In this document: piece after piece, positions 1 through 4,433 of the stretch
Position numbering within the stretch: the first letter of the stretch is position 1
Layout of the letters: every line of letters starts with the position of its first letter
Source of the DNA: an uncultured Lachnospiraceae bacterium
GTDB lineage: Bacteria > Bacillota > Clostridia > Lachnospirales > Lachnospiraceae
Assembly: GCA_910577825.1 (NCBI GenBank)
Contig: CAJTOK010000071.1
Span: forward strand, 1-9,085
Reading direction: 5' to 3'
Length of the DNA: 9,085 nucleotides
Program-made: the position numbers and the translations under genes
The notes under the pieces: model-generated
Told to the model about the DNA's origin: nothing
What the model saw: the letters and a program-made list of their open reading frames with translations, nothing else
The model's database searches: none

Positions 1-90
1 CGTAGCCTTTTAAAGCTTAGGCTAGTCAACCATGGACTTACTTTACAAGCCCATTCCCTTTAGGGGATGGGTAGTTGACGTATTTTTTTC
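1..90 (+). mobile_element. Probable IS200/IS605-type right end / TnpB omega-RNA 3' scaffold (partial)
   Basis: Several nested pairings are visible. TAGCCT (3-8) pairs with AGGCTA (19-24). CCCATTCCC (50-58) pairs with GGGGATGGG (63-71) across a TTTA loop, with one G-T wobble. GTCAAC (25-30) can pair with GTTGAC (74-79) around the second hairpin. A GC stem with a TTTA loop, ending just before a GTTGAC-like terminus, resembles the right ends of many clostridial IS200/IS605 elements. In those elements the end also encodes the 3' part of the TnpB guide RNA and the guide is copied from the flank. If so, the element lies to the left of the window and ends near 79-80. An alternative is a plain intrinsic terminator, since T7 follows at 83-89. 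No transposase or TnpB coding sequence is in view. Confidence 0.5.
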
Positions 91-114
91 TCCTAAATTT
101 ACTATTCTTTTCAC

Positions 115-148
115 AAAGCCTGGCAATGTCTAAATTTTGCCAGGCTTT
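115..148. terminator. Hairpin terminator, possibly bidirectional
   Basis: A perfect 12-bp inverted repeat, AAAGCCTGGCAA (115-126) and TTGCCAGGCTTT (137-148), encloses a 10-nt loop. It abuts the TAA stop of the minus-strand repressor (149-151), so it should terminate that transcript. The U-tract is better on the plus strand (T5 at 146-150), where it would stop read-through from the left. Confidence 0.75.
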
Positions 149-811
149 TTACTGGTTAGCTGCTTTTTCAGTGTTGTTATCAGAATTTACGGTGTTTACG
201 GTAGTATTCGAGGCATATTGTACCATTTTTTTCGCAGTCTTTGAGCGACTTTTTATATAAGCTGCTTCCGCTTGTTCTATAGTACAAGTTTCCAATAAGT
301 CATTGTCATTTTTCTGGCTTTCTGGAGAATTTTGAATTTGTGCTTCTGGCTCTTTGTTTAATACTTTTTCATCATCTGAAAGTTCTTCCAGGCTTTTTCC
401 AGGCTGTTCTGATGCTGCACTTATATCTGGAAATGCAGGATTGCCATGTATGCCAGAAAATATTATATCAAGTGTTTTAAAAAAGCTTTCACGGCGGCTT
501 TGCGGAAGCTTGAAATATTCTTTCAGAAAAGCATATTCCATATCAGACATTTTATATTTTTCTGCAAGGAGCTGCAGTTCATCACCAGCATCTTCCTTGA
601 ACATTTCTCCTTCACCAGTCCGAAGCCAGTCCGCATTGACATATTTCCCATCCCAGTTTACATTGCAGATGGCTGTAAACATTTGGTCAGTAAGATTGTT
701 TACACCATTTTCAATCCTGCTAATGGTTTGTTTTGTAACGCCAAGTTTGTCACCAAATTTCTCTAATGTAAAACCTAATACTTTTCTTAGTTTTTTTACT
801 CGGTCTTTCAC
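149..811 (-). CDS. Phage-type XRE-family transcriptional repressor
   Basis: 220-aa DNA-binding protein. Residues 1-65 form a Cro/C1-type helix-turn-helix domain (recognition region around TKQTISRIENG, 26-36), followed by the VNADWLRTGEGEMF signature (58-71) common in phage and conjugative-element repressors. The middle (about 80-115) is helical. The C-terminal third is polar and low in complexity, with EQAEAAYIKSR as its most ordered piece. No LexA/C1 Ser-Lys peptidase motif is seen, so RecA-stimulated self-cleavage is not expected. An AGGAGG site precedes the ATG. Its promoter faces the early promoter at 895-923, the usual geometry for an element master repressor. The gene ends on a strong hairpin terminator. 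The family call is firm; the operator and inducing signal are unknown. Confidence 0.88.
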   Translation of the reverse strand: MKDRVKKLRKVLGFTLEKFGDKLGVTKQTISRIENGVNNLTDQMFTAICNVNWDGKYVNADWLRTGEGEMFKEDAGDELQLLAEKYKMSDMEYAFLKEYFKLPQSRRESFFKTLDIIFSGIHGNPAFPDISAASEQPGKSLEELSDDEKVLNKEPEAQIQNSPESQKNDNDLLETCTIEQAEAAYIKSRSKTAKKMVQYASNTTVNTVNSDNNTEKAANQ

Positions 812-834
812 GTTTTACCTCCTTTCTTGTATTT

Positions 835-863
835 ACAGTAACACTATAAAAAAGGGAAGTCAA
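835..863 (-). promoter_or_regulatory. Sigma-A promoter of the XRE repressor
   Basis: Read on the minus strand, TTGACT (858-863) and an extended -10, TG-T-TACTGT (-10 hexamer at 835-840), are separated by exactly 17 bp. The ribosome site and ATG of the 149-811 gene follow. The CACTAT motif at 842-847 lies in the spacer and recurs at the opposing promoter, so it is a candidate operator element. Confidence 0.6.
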
Positions 864-894
864 GAAAAAAGTTTCGTAGGGTGACAAAAATGTA

Positions 895-931
895 TTGACA
901 ATATCACTATACGGAATTATAATGTCACTAT
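895..931 (+). promoter_or_regulatory. Consensus early promoter with direct-repeat candidate operators
   Basis: A perfect sigma-A promoter: TTGACA (895-900), 17 bp, TATAAT (918-923). Two near-identical 14-nt direct repeats, TCACTATACGGAA-like (904-917) and TCACTATGTGGAA-like (925-938), lie 21 bp apart, about two helical turns, so they present the same DNA face. The first is in the spacer and the second covers the start of transcription. A third CACTAT is at 842-847 in the repressor promoter. This fits cooperative binding by the divergently encoded XRE repressor (inference). Confidence 0.75.
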
Positions 932-957
932 GTGGAACTGAAAGGAGGTGGAGAGAG

Positions 958-1200
958 ATGGACGGGGAAAAGAAGGCATGGCTGAAAAGCATAGGCGCAG
1001 GAGAATTTCCGGAACCAGTCAAATATATTTACACATTTCCAGGATATAAAGGGGCTTTCAACCTTTCAGAGCATTATCTGGAGGAAACGCCGCTGGAAGA
1101 GTTGAAAGCCCAGTACCAGAAAAACAAAGCCTATGTGGAAGAAATTATTAAATGCGGAAAATTACGGGATGATTTTCACCGAGGTGCTGAACCTCTTTGA
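958..1200 (+). CDS. Small early protein of unknown function
   Basis: 80-aa protein starting at the ATG after a strong AAAGGAGG site (941-948). A longer in-frame start at 895 is rejected because it lies inside the -35 box. The protein is charged and mixed alpha/beta, with a FPGYKGAFNLSEHYLE stretch (residues 28-43) then a helical EELKAQYQKNKAYVEEI segment. I recognise no domain, signal peptide or membrane segment. It is the first gene behind the early promoter opposite the master repressor, the position where phages often place antirepressors, excisionase-type or host-takeover proteins, but the sequence does not show which. Its last 53 nt overlap the 3' end of the convergent gene at 1148-1366. 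Confidence 0.7.
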   Translation: MDGEKKAWLKSIGAGEFPEPVKYIYTFPGYKGAFNLSEHYLEETPLEELKAQYQKNKAYVEEIIKCGKLRDDFHRGAEPL

Positions 1201-1366
1201 GCAGGCCGTATTTTTCAAAATAAATCAGGGTTTCTTCAATTTCTTTGCTGGGAATGTTCAGATAATCAAGCTCCTGTATGGCTATGTAACCATTTTTTGA
1301 AAGCTTTGCGATAGCTTTAAAAATCTTTTTTTGATTATCTGTTTTGCAGTAATCGTCATAAAACAT
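1148..1366 (-). CDS. Small winged-helix-like protein of unknown function
   Basis: 72-aa protein starting MFYDDYCK. An upstream in-frame ATG at 1384 would add six residues, but its own codons contain the AGAAGGA ribosome site. The internal ATG also sits exactly 20 nt from the conserved leader palindrome, as in two other genes here, so 1366 is preferred. Residues 10-65 run helix, helix, turn, helix, then a short hydrophobic GLLKEVQHLGENHPVIF stretch, which would fit a compact winged helix. This is inferred from pattern only. It converges on and overlaps 958-1200. It is expressed from its own promoter and leader (1367-1446). Confidence 0.65.
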   Translation of the reverse strand: MFYDDYCKTDNQKKIFKAIAKLSKNGYIAIQELDYLNIPSKEIEETLIYFEKYGLLKEVQHLGENHPVIFRI

Positions 1367-1446
1367 TTTGTTCCTTCTTTCCATATGTACTCGGCTGTGG
1401 CAGCAGCCTGTACACAGATTATAATGTGGGGATTGGAAATATACAA
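1367..1446 (-). promoter_or_regulatory. Conserved promoter/leader palindrome block, copy 1
   Basis: On the minus strand: -35 TTGTAT (1441-1446), 17 bp, -10 TATAAT (1418-1423), 4 nt, a 27-nt imperfect palindrome (1387-1413), then 20 nt to the start codon. The palindrome pairs GTAC with GTAC and GGCTG with CAGCC around a 6-nt loop, with a 1x2 internal loop. It is identical, over 30 nt, to copy 2 at 2249-2278. Transcription would start within or at the edge of the palindrome, so it may act as DNA operator or as a 5' RNA hairpin. Confidence 0.7.
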
Positions 1447-1463
1447 GAATTGAGGTGTTGAAA

Positions 1464-1654
1464 ATGCTTAAAGAAAAAAAGAAGATTATAAAATTAATGA
1501 GGAAGAGGCGGTAAGGGCTTTCCTTATGTTCCGGAGCTTTCCGCCGGATAAACAGGCTTTTGCTGTTGCATTTATGAATGGCATGGAATTTCAGAGAAGC
1601 ATGGATGCAGAAGTACCAGCAAACAAAAGAAATAAAAAACGTAAATGCAAATAA
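1464..1654 (+). CDS. Small conserved-looking protein requiring a -1 frameshift
   Basis: An ATG at 1464 follows a GAGGTG ribosome site, but the zero frame stops after 16 codons (MLKEKKKIIKLMRKRR). The -1 frame instead runs open to the TAA at 1652-1654 and looks like real protein: EDYKINEEEAVRAFL, then FRSFPPDKQAFAVAFMNGMEF, and a basic tail. The -1 frame has no start codon near its beginning and has a stop just before (1469-1471). The switch point is A AAA AAG (1475-1481), read in the zero frame as AAA AAG. This is the slippery heptamer used by E. coli dnaX. A -1 slip gives a 63-aa product. The alternative is a one-base loss in the A7 run, or a sequencing error. It sits directly upstream of 1667-2011. 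Confidence 0.6.
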
Positions 1655-1666
1655 GGAGTGAAGAAG

Positions 1667-2011
1667 ATGGAGTACAGAACAAAAGCAGCAGTAAAGATTA
1701 TTGCTGGATTGACAAAAAAAGAGGCATTTGAGTTATTTGATTTAATTGGAGCTGTTGAAAAAAAGTTTAAGCAGAGCAAATTGCGTACAAATTCCATTAA
1801 AAGGGAAGATGCAGTTATGTTTATTGGTGAAACCATAGATGGCTGGGTTAATGACGGGGAACTGGAAGTACCTCTGCATTTGTCAGGCAGCCTTATGGGC
1901 TTTATCAGGCTGATGGTAAGTGAAAGGGCACAGGAAGATGAACTTCTTTTTGAATACAACCGTGCCCTCTGTCCTTTGCTTCAGTATGATTTATTTAAGG
2001 CAGATGCCTGA
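1667..2011 (+). CDS. Hypothetical protein
   Basis: 114-aa protein starting at the ATG 8 nt after AGGAG (1654-1658). A GTG at 1658 is in frame but overlaps that ribosome site. The N-terminal half is helical and amphipathic (MEYRTKAAVKIIAGLTKKEAFELFDLIGAVEKKF), then comes a charged linker and a second helical half rich in Leu and Glu. No membrane segment, Cys cluster or catalytic motif is seen, and I do not recognise the family. It lies 12 nt after the frameshifted small gene, suggesting co-transcription. Its 3' end overlaps the convergent gene at 1991-2230 by 21 nt. Confidence 0.65.
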   Translation: MEYRTKAAVKIIAGLTKKEAFELFDLIGAVEKKFKQSKLRTNSIKREDAVMFIGETIDGWVNDGELEVPLHLSGSLMGFIRLMVSERAQEDELLFEYNRALCPLLQYDLFKADA

Positions 2012-2230
2012 AATCATGTCATCACAGTCTGGGTCATGTATTATTTCCAGAATGCCTTCTTCTTCCAGTTTAGCTAATAAAATATCAATGATATTTGTAT
2101 TAGCGAAAAGGGAACAGCATTCGGCATTCTGGTAAATCTGTCCATAAGGAATCATAAGCCCATGCTTTTTCGTAGTTACGGGTTCAGTGTTATGTATTAA
2201 ATGAAGCAATGCACTAGTTTGTTTATCTAT
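1991..2230 (-). CDS. Small protein of unknown function, probable ATA start
   Basis: 79-aa protein. No ATG/GTG/TTG fits: the nearest upstream in-frame starts lie beyond the promoter and leader palindrome. The frame is open from an ATA at 2228-2230, 8 nt after a strong AGGAGG site. The ATA lies exactly 20 nt from the leader palindrome, the same distance as the ATG starts of the genes at 1366 and 3942. Either ATA is used, or this is a recent ATG-to-ATA change that weakens the gene. The sequence DKQTSALLHLIHNTEP, GLMIPYGQIY, then IIDILLAKLEEEGILEI suggests helices ending in an L-x-x-L-E-E-E-G-I-L turn, like a small winged helix (weak inference). It overlaps 1667-2011 tail to tail. Confidence 0.55.
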   Translation of the reverse strand: MDKQTSALLHLIHNTEPVTTKKHGLMIPYGQIYQNAECCSLFANTNIIDILLAKLEEEGILEIIHDPDCDDMISGICLK

Positions 2231-2287
2231 TGGTTTTTCCTCCTTCCTATGTACTCGGCTGTGGCAGCAGCCTGTACATAGAATATA
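2231..2287 (-). promoter_or_regulatory. Conserved promoter/leader palindrome block, copy 2
   Basis: The 27-nt palindrome at 2251-2277 is identical to copy 1. On the minus strand a TATATT -10 (2282-2287) lies 4 nt upstream and the start codon (ATA) 20 nt downstream. An AGGAGG ribosome site is in the 20-nt spacer. No good -35 is seen at 17-18 bp. Confidence 0.65.
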
Positions 2288-2313
2288 ACATATACATGGA
2301 TAAAATGATATGC

Positions 2314-2337
2314 AACTATTTACAGAAACCAATAGTT
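2314..2337. promoter_or_regulatory. Inverted repeat, candidate operator
   Basis: AACTATT (2314-2320) and AATAGTT (2331-2337) form a 7-bp inverted repeat with a 10-bp centre. It lies between the promoter of the minus-strand gene at 1991-2230 and the plus-strand XRE gene at 2404. The position fits an operator, but there is no second copy to compare with. The A/T-rich DNA to 2400 must hold the promoter of the XRE gene, though no hexamer pair is convincing. Confidence 0.3.
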
Positions 2338-2403
2338 AAAATTTGTGAGAAATATATAAAATTAAATTTATAGATACATATATGAACAAAGAGGACAACA
2401 GGG

Positions 2404-2628
2404 ATGGCAAGGAATAACTTAAAAGAAGCCCGCCAGAAGGCGGGCATGACACAACAAGAAGTTGCAGATAAGTTAAAGATAAGCCCTAGATATTACCAAA
2501 ATATTGAAGCAGGGGACAGGACTGGTAGTTTTAACCTTTGGGACTGTCTGGAGGATTTGTTTGGTATTCATCAACGGATACTCCGAGAGAACCAAGAAAA
2601 TCATCCCGTCCAAGAAGATAATCAGTAG
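2404..2628 (+). CDS. Small XRE-family DNA-binding protein
   Basis: 74-aa protein that is essentially one HTH domain: NNLKEARQKAGMTQQEVADKL (4-24) carries helices 1-2, and SPRYYQNIEAGDR (27-39) the recognition helix. It ends in a short acidic tail. The codons for residues 9-14 form a GC hairpin (2428-2445). The same start sequence recurs, damaged, at 3165 and 8167. It converges on the minus-strand XRE gene with a long 98-nt overlap, so the transcripts are complementary at their 3' ends. The likely role is a Cro-like or accessory regulator in the 2404-3149 control module; its target is not shown. Confidence 0.78.
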   Translation: MARNNLKEARQKAGMTQQEVADKLKISPRYYQNIEAGDRTGSFNLWDCLEDLFGIHQRILRENQENHPVQEDNQ

Positions 2629-2794
2629 GGACATTCAGTATATCAGCTATTTTGACAAGGGTATCTAATGAAGGCGAACGGGTTTCTCCTTCATATCCCT
2701 GGTAAGTTCGGAGGGCAATATCAAGCATGTCTGCAATTTGTGGTTGTGTAAAATTATGTTTCATCCGCATAGAACGGAGACGTTTTCCGAACAT
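2531..2794 (-). CDS. XRE-family repressor of the divergent module
   Basis: 87-aa repressor. HTH domain at residues 1-65: FGKRLRSMRMKHNFTQPQIADML, recognition region ALRTYQGYEGETRSPS, then LVKIADILNVPTDYLLGRDD, the classic end of a SinR/HigA-like XRE fold. The C-terminus (66-87) is short and polar with no dimerisation or peptidase domain. The start is firm, with AGGAGG 6 nt upstream of ATG. It is divergent from the 80-aa gene at 2907-3149, and the intergenic region carries overlapping promoters and repeated CAATATG/TATGCTC elements, so it probably represses both itself and that gene. It overlaps the plus-strand XRE gene at its 3' end. Confidence 0.85.
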   Translation of the reverse strand: MFGKRLRSMRMKHNFTQPQIADMLDIALRTYQGYEGETRSPSLDTLVKIADILNVPTDYLLGRDDFLGSLGVSVDEYQTNPPDSPKG

Positions 2795-2817
2795 ATTAAA
2801 CCTCCTAGAAAAAACAC

Positions 2818-2892
2818 TTGACTATGCTCAAATTGTACGTTATTATATGGATATAAACAACGCGCAATATGCGCGCGTTCAATATGAGCATA
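2818..2892. promoter_or_regulatory. Divergent promoter/operator region, XRE module
   Basis: Plus strand: TTGACT (2818-2823), 17 bp, TATTAT (2841-2846). Minus strand: TTGTTT (2855-2860), 17 bp, TACAAT (2832-2837). The two promoters interlock. CAATATGAGCATA (2880-2892) and its near-exact inverse TATGCTCAAATTG (2823-2835) flank the region, and a partial copy, CAATATGCGC, is at 2865-2874. The inverse copy sits in the plus-strand spacer. AACGCGC (2859-2865) and GCGCGTT (2873-2879) form a second palindrome. These are candidate operators for the XRE repressor encoded at 2531-2794. Confidence 0.7.
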
Positions 2893-2906
2893 AAGGAGGT
2901 TGCAAC

Positions 2907-3149
2907 ATGGAACTTAAATTCGACATTGAAGATGTAATGATGGAAGCAGATGCTTTAAGAAGCATATTAATATCGGTAACTGTTGCTGCTTATGATGGCG
3001 GTTACACATTTGATACTTATGAGGCAGCGTTTAATTATGTCTGCATGTTAGCCTGTGACCATTTTAAGCATCTGAGTGAGCTGACTGATGAGGCATTTGG
3101 ATTAAGAAATGCTGAAAAAGTGCTGCACATGCAGGCAGAAAGAGAGTAA
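2907..3149 (+). CDS. ~80-aa acidic helical protein, paralogue of 8635-8883
   Basis: 80-aa protein after a strong AAAGGAGG site; the longer open frame from 2727 crosses the operator region and is rejected. It is almost all helical and acidic, starting MELKFDIEDVMMEADAL, with AAYDGGYTFDTYEAAFNYVCMLA in the middle and ending LHMQAERE. The gene at 8635 shares this plan (AAYDG, FD-x-(Y/F)-E-x-AFN, LHMQAER) and the same ribosome-site context, so the two arose by duplication. Both lie behind a divergent repressor. No enzyme motif or HTH is seen and the function is unknown. The conserved surface and strict repression suggest a regulatory or protein-binding role (inference). Confidence 0.75.
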   Translation: MELKFDIEDVMMEADALRSILISVTVAAYDGGYTFDTYEAAFNYVCMLACDHFKHLSELTDEAFGLRNAEKVLHMQAERE

Positions 3150-3164
3150 AGAAAGGCTGTACAT

Positions 3165-3341
3165 ATGGCAAGGAATAACCTGAAAGAAGCCCGCCTGAAA
3201 GCGGGCATGACACAGAAGGAAGTTGCAGAATACCTGGGGATAACTACCAAAGGACAGGCAGTAACAGGAAACAAAATAAATTTCCACCATATTATAAACA
3301 TAATAACCAGAAAGGCGGTTTGGCATGGTATCTACAGGTAA
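3165..3341 (+). pseudogene. Truncated XRE-family gene (degraded copy of 2404-2628)
   Basis: The 58-codon frame begins MARNNLKEARLKAGMTQKEV, nearly the same as the gene at 2404, and continues AEYLGIT. The sequence then leaves the family: the recognition helix expected next (SPRYYQNIEAGDR in the sister gene) is replaced by TTKGQAVTGNKINFHH and an unrelated tail. Without the recognition helix it cannot be a normal HTH protein. A deletion or recombination joint just after codon 27 explains this best. It has an AAGAAAGG ribosome site and follows 2907-3149 by 15 nt, so the fragment may still be translated. The GC hairpin in its 5' codons (3189-3206) is kept. Confidence 0.6.
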
Positions 3342-3360
3342 AAAAGAAGGGCATGTAGTA

Positions 3361-3507
3361 ATGGAAACATACATAGGCAACTGTCATGTTACATTTTGTG
3401 ATGATTATGTACTTAAGGATGAAGAGGAAATAAAGAAACAGCTAAAGCGTATAGAGCAGATTATATGGGATGGTATTCCTAAAGTACCAAACAAAGACAA
3501 AAATTAA
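3361..3507 (+). CDS. Small hypothetical protein
   Basis: 48-aa protein, METYIGNCHVTFCDDYVLKD followed by a basic/acidic helix EEEIKKQLKRIEQII. The start at 3361 has AGAAGG 10 nt upstream. An in-frame ATG at 3325, after AAAGGCGG, would add 12 residues and overlap the upstream fragment, and cannot be excluded. Two Cys (8 and 13 from the 3361 start) flank a short beta-like stretch; this is too little for a confident metal site. The layout (short strand pair, then one helix) recalls small proteins common in clostridial phages, but I cannot assign a function. Confidence 0.55.
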   Translation: METYIGNCHVTFCDDYVLKDEEEIKKQLKRIEQIIWDGIPKVPNKDKN

Positions 3508-3544
3508 ATACTGTACAAGGGCAGGCAGCGTCCTTGTAAAAAAC
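3501..3544 (+). repeat. GGCAGGCAGCG hairpin repeat, copy A
   Basis: A unit of about 42 nt shared with 4031-4072. It contains an A/T-rich lead, then an identical GGGCAGGCAGCGTCC core (3519-3533), then TAAAAAAC. TACAAGG (3514-3520) pairs with CCTTGTA (3532-3538) to give a 7-bp stem with an 11-nt loop. It lies 30 nt before the start codon of 3564-3815, so it may be a 5' leader element for that gene. Confidence 0.6.
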
Positions 3545-3563
3545 AAGAAAGGGGCATCTGAAG

Positions 3564-3815
3564 ATGAAGACAGACGCAAGGCTTAAAAACTGGATATCAG
3601 TTAATCTGCCAGAAAATTGTCCGAATGTCTGCATTTCATTTGAGCGTGAAATTGCAGACATCCAGATAAAACAGTTTGGGGCTAAGCCTCTTTATGGTTT
3701 TGGTAATAAAAAAGAGGACTGGCTTCCGATAGAAGTTTTTATAACCTATGGGGGCTGGTTAGCCCCAGGTCAGCGTATTCAGGAAACTCAGGCTGACCAT
3801 TCCCGCACCATTTGA
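3564..3815 (+). CDS. Hypothetical protein
   Basis: 83-aa protein, ATG preceded by AAAGGGG about 10 nt upstream. The sequence has mixed alpha/beta character: KNWISVNLPENCPNVCISFE, IADIQIKQFG, then DWLPIEVFITYGGWLAPGQRI. There is no recognised domain and no hydrophobic segment long enough to span a membrane. The last 25 codons overlap the 3' end of the minus-strand gene at 3739-3942 by 77 nt, so its C-terminus could be a chance extension. It follows repeat copy A, a candidate leader. Confidence 0.55.
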   Translation: MKTDARLKNWISVNLPENCPNVCISFEREIADIQIKQFGAKPLYGFGNKKEDWLPIEVFITYGGWLAPGQRIQETQADHSRTI

Positions 3816-3942
3816 AGTGCAATCCTGTTATATTGTTTCCAGAACCGACAAGATAAACTTCTCCCCAACCAAGAGAAAAATAACGTTTGCGGATGATGGA
3901 AACAGTTTCATTTGTAACAGGCTGGCAAAAAATGATATCCAT
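3739..3942 (-). CDS. Hypothetical protein behind conserved leader copy 3
   Basis: 67-aa protein, MDIIFCQPVTNETVSIIRKRYFSLGWGEVYLVG followed by a Gly/Asn-rich turn and a Pro-rich C-terminus. The start at 3942 is chosen because the leader palindrome lies exactly 20 nt upstream and CAGGA provides a modest ribosome site. A longer frame from 4005 would translate the leader and is rejected. It is predicted mostly beta by eye, with no family recognised. It has its own sigma-A promoter (4017-4022 and 3994-3999) and overlaps 3564-3815 tail to tail. Confidence 0.55.
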   Translation of the reverse strand: MDIIFCQPVTNETVSIIRKRYFSLGWGEVYLVGSGNNITGLHFKWCGNGQPEFPEYADLGLTSPHRL

Positions 3943-4022
3943 AGCAATCCTGCATTTCTTATATACTTGGCTGCGGCAACAGCCTGTATGTAAATTATAA
4001 GGCAACGAAAATGATATGGCAA
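3943..4022 (-). promoter_or_regulatory. Conserved promoter/leader palindrome block, copy 3
   Basis: Minus strand: TTGCCA (4017-4022), 17 bp, TATAAT (3994-3999), 4 nt, the 27-nt palindrome (3963-3989), 20 nt, ATG. Relative to copies 1 and 2 the outermost pair is A-T instead of G-C (ATAC/GTAT versus GTAC/GTAC), so both sides changed together. The GGCTG/CAGCC stem is unchanged and the loop differs at its two ends. Confidence 0.7.
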
Positions 4023-4030
4023 CAACAGAA

Positions 4031-4072
4031 AAATTACATATTGTGAGGGCAGGCAGCGTCCCTATAAAAAAC
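4031..4072 (+). repeat. GGCAGGCAGCG hairpin repeat, copy B
   Basis: Second copy of the 3501-3544 unit with the same GGGCAGGCAGCGTCC core (4047-4061) and similar A/T-rich flanks. The outer stem is shorter here (AGGG 4046-4049 with CCCT 4060-4063). It leads into the GC-rich non-coding block rather than a gene. Confidence 0.55.
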
Positions 4073-4079
4073 CGCTAGG

Positions 4080-4325
4080 TCTGGCAGGGCCGACGCTATA
4101 AAATCTGCCCGGTGTGGCACGCCTCTGTCCGTTGCCATGCCGTCAGGGGAGTGGAGTGCGCAAATCCCCGTAAAACAAACTCTGCACGGGGGATTCAGCC
4201 AGGAGAGGGACATCTGGAAGCACTGGACTGGCAGGTGCGTATCAGTTCCAGATGGCTGCCTCAGGCAGCACCAGGCAGAGCAGGGCATAAACGGGCTACC
4301 CCAAAGGATACTCAGGGATAACACG
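4080..4325. other. GC-rich, inverted-repeat-rich block without a credible gene
   Basis: About 245 nt clearly richer in G+C than the rest of the window. Inverted repeats: AATCCCCGT (4163-4171) with ACGGGGGATT (4186-4195, one bulged G). ATCTGGAA (4212-4219) with TTCCAGAT (4246-4253), a perfect 8-bp pair that encloses GCAC/GTGC. GCTGCC (4255-4260) with GGCAGC (4264-4269). GGCAG with CTGCC near 4084-4110. Open frames here exist in three overlapping phases, lack ribosome sites and resemble no protein. A structured RNA or an origin-associated DNA element are the two best readings; I cannot name a known RNA family. Confidence 0.45.
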
Positions 4326-4329
4326 GATA

Positions 4330-4383
4330 GTTTCTGGACAGGTTTTCCTTTTTTTTAAAAACAGGGAAACCATGTCCAGAAAC
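4330..4383. repeat. Long cruciform-like hairpin next to the DnaA boxes
   Basis: GTTTCTGGAC (4330-4339) pairs perfectly with GTCCAGAAAC (4374-4383). GGTTTTCC (4341-4348) pairs with GGGAAACC (4364-4371, one wobble). The centre is T8A5, which can itself pair. The result is a hairpin of 20 or more bp. It lacks a U-tract after the stem, so it is not a standard terminator. It lies 50 bp before the DnaA-box cluster. Confidence 0.65.
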
Positions 4384-4433
4384 ACCGAGACCCAAGAAGC
4401 CTAGGGATAGACTAAAAACCATAAACCTTAAAG

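Noticed and set aside
354..1022. Plus- and minus-strand frames overlapping the repressor and early promoter
   Set aside because: They are antisense or out-of-frame readings of the XRE gene and of the promoter region; none has a usable start context.
1386..3989. Integron attC sites or CRISPR repeats as explanation for the three 27-nt palindromes
   Set aside because: They lack attC R-box core sites, are spaced irregularly by about 0.9-1.7 kb, and sit at fixed distances from promoters and starts. There is no array of repeats with uniform spacers.
4034..4358. Three overlapping open frames (two plus, one minus) in the GC-rich block
   Set aside because: They arise from the lack of A/T-rich stops in GC-rich DNA. 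None has a ribosome site, and the translations are Cys/Trp/Pro-rich without domain character.
4330..4383. Intrinsic terminator
   Set aside because: The stem is strong, but no U-tract follows it on either strand and the T-run is in the loop.
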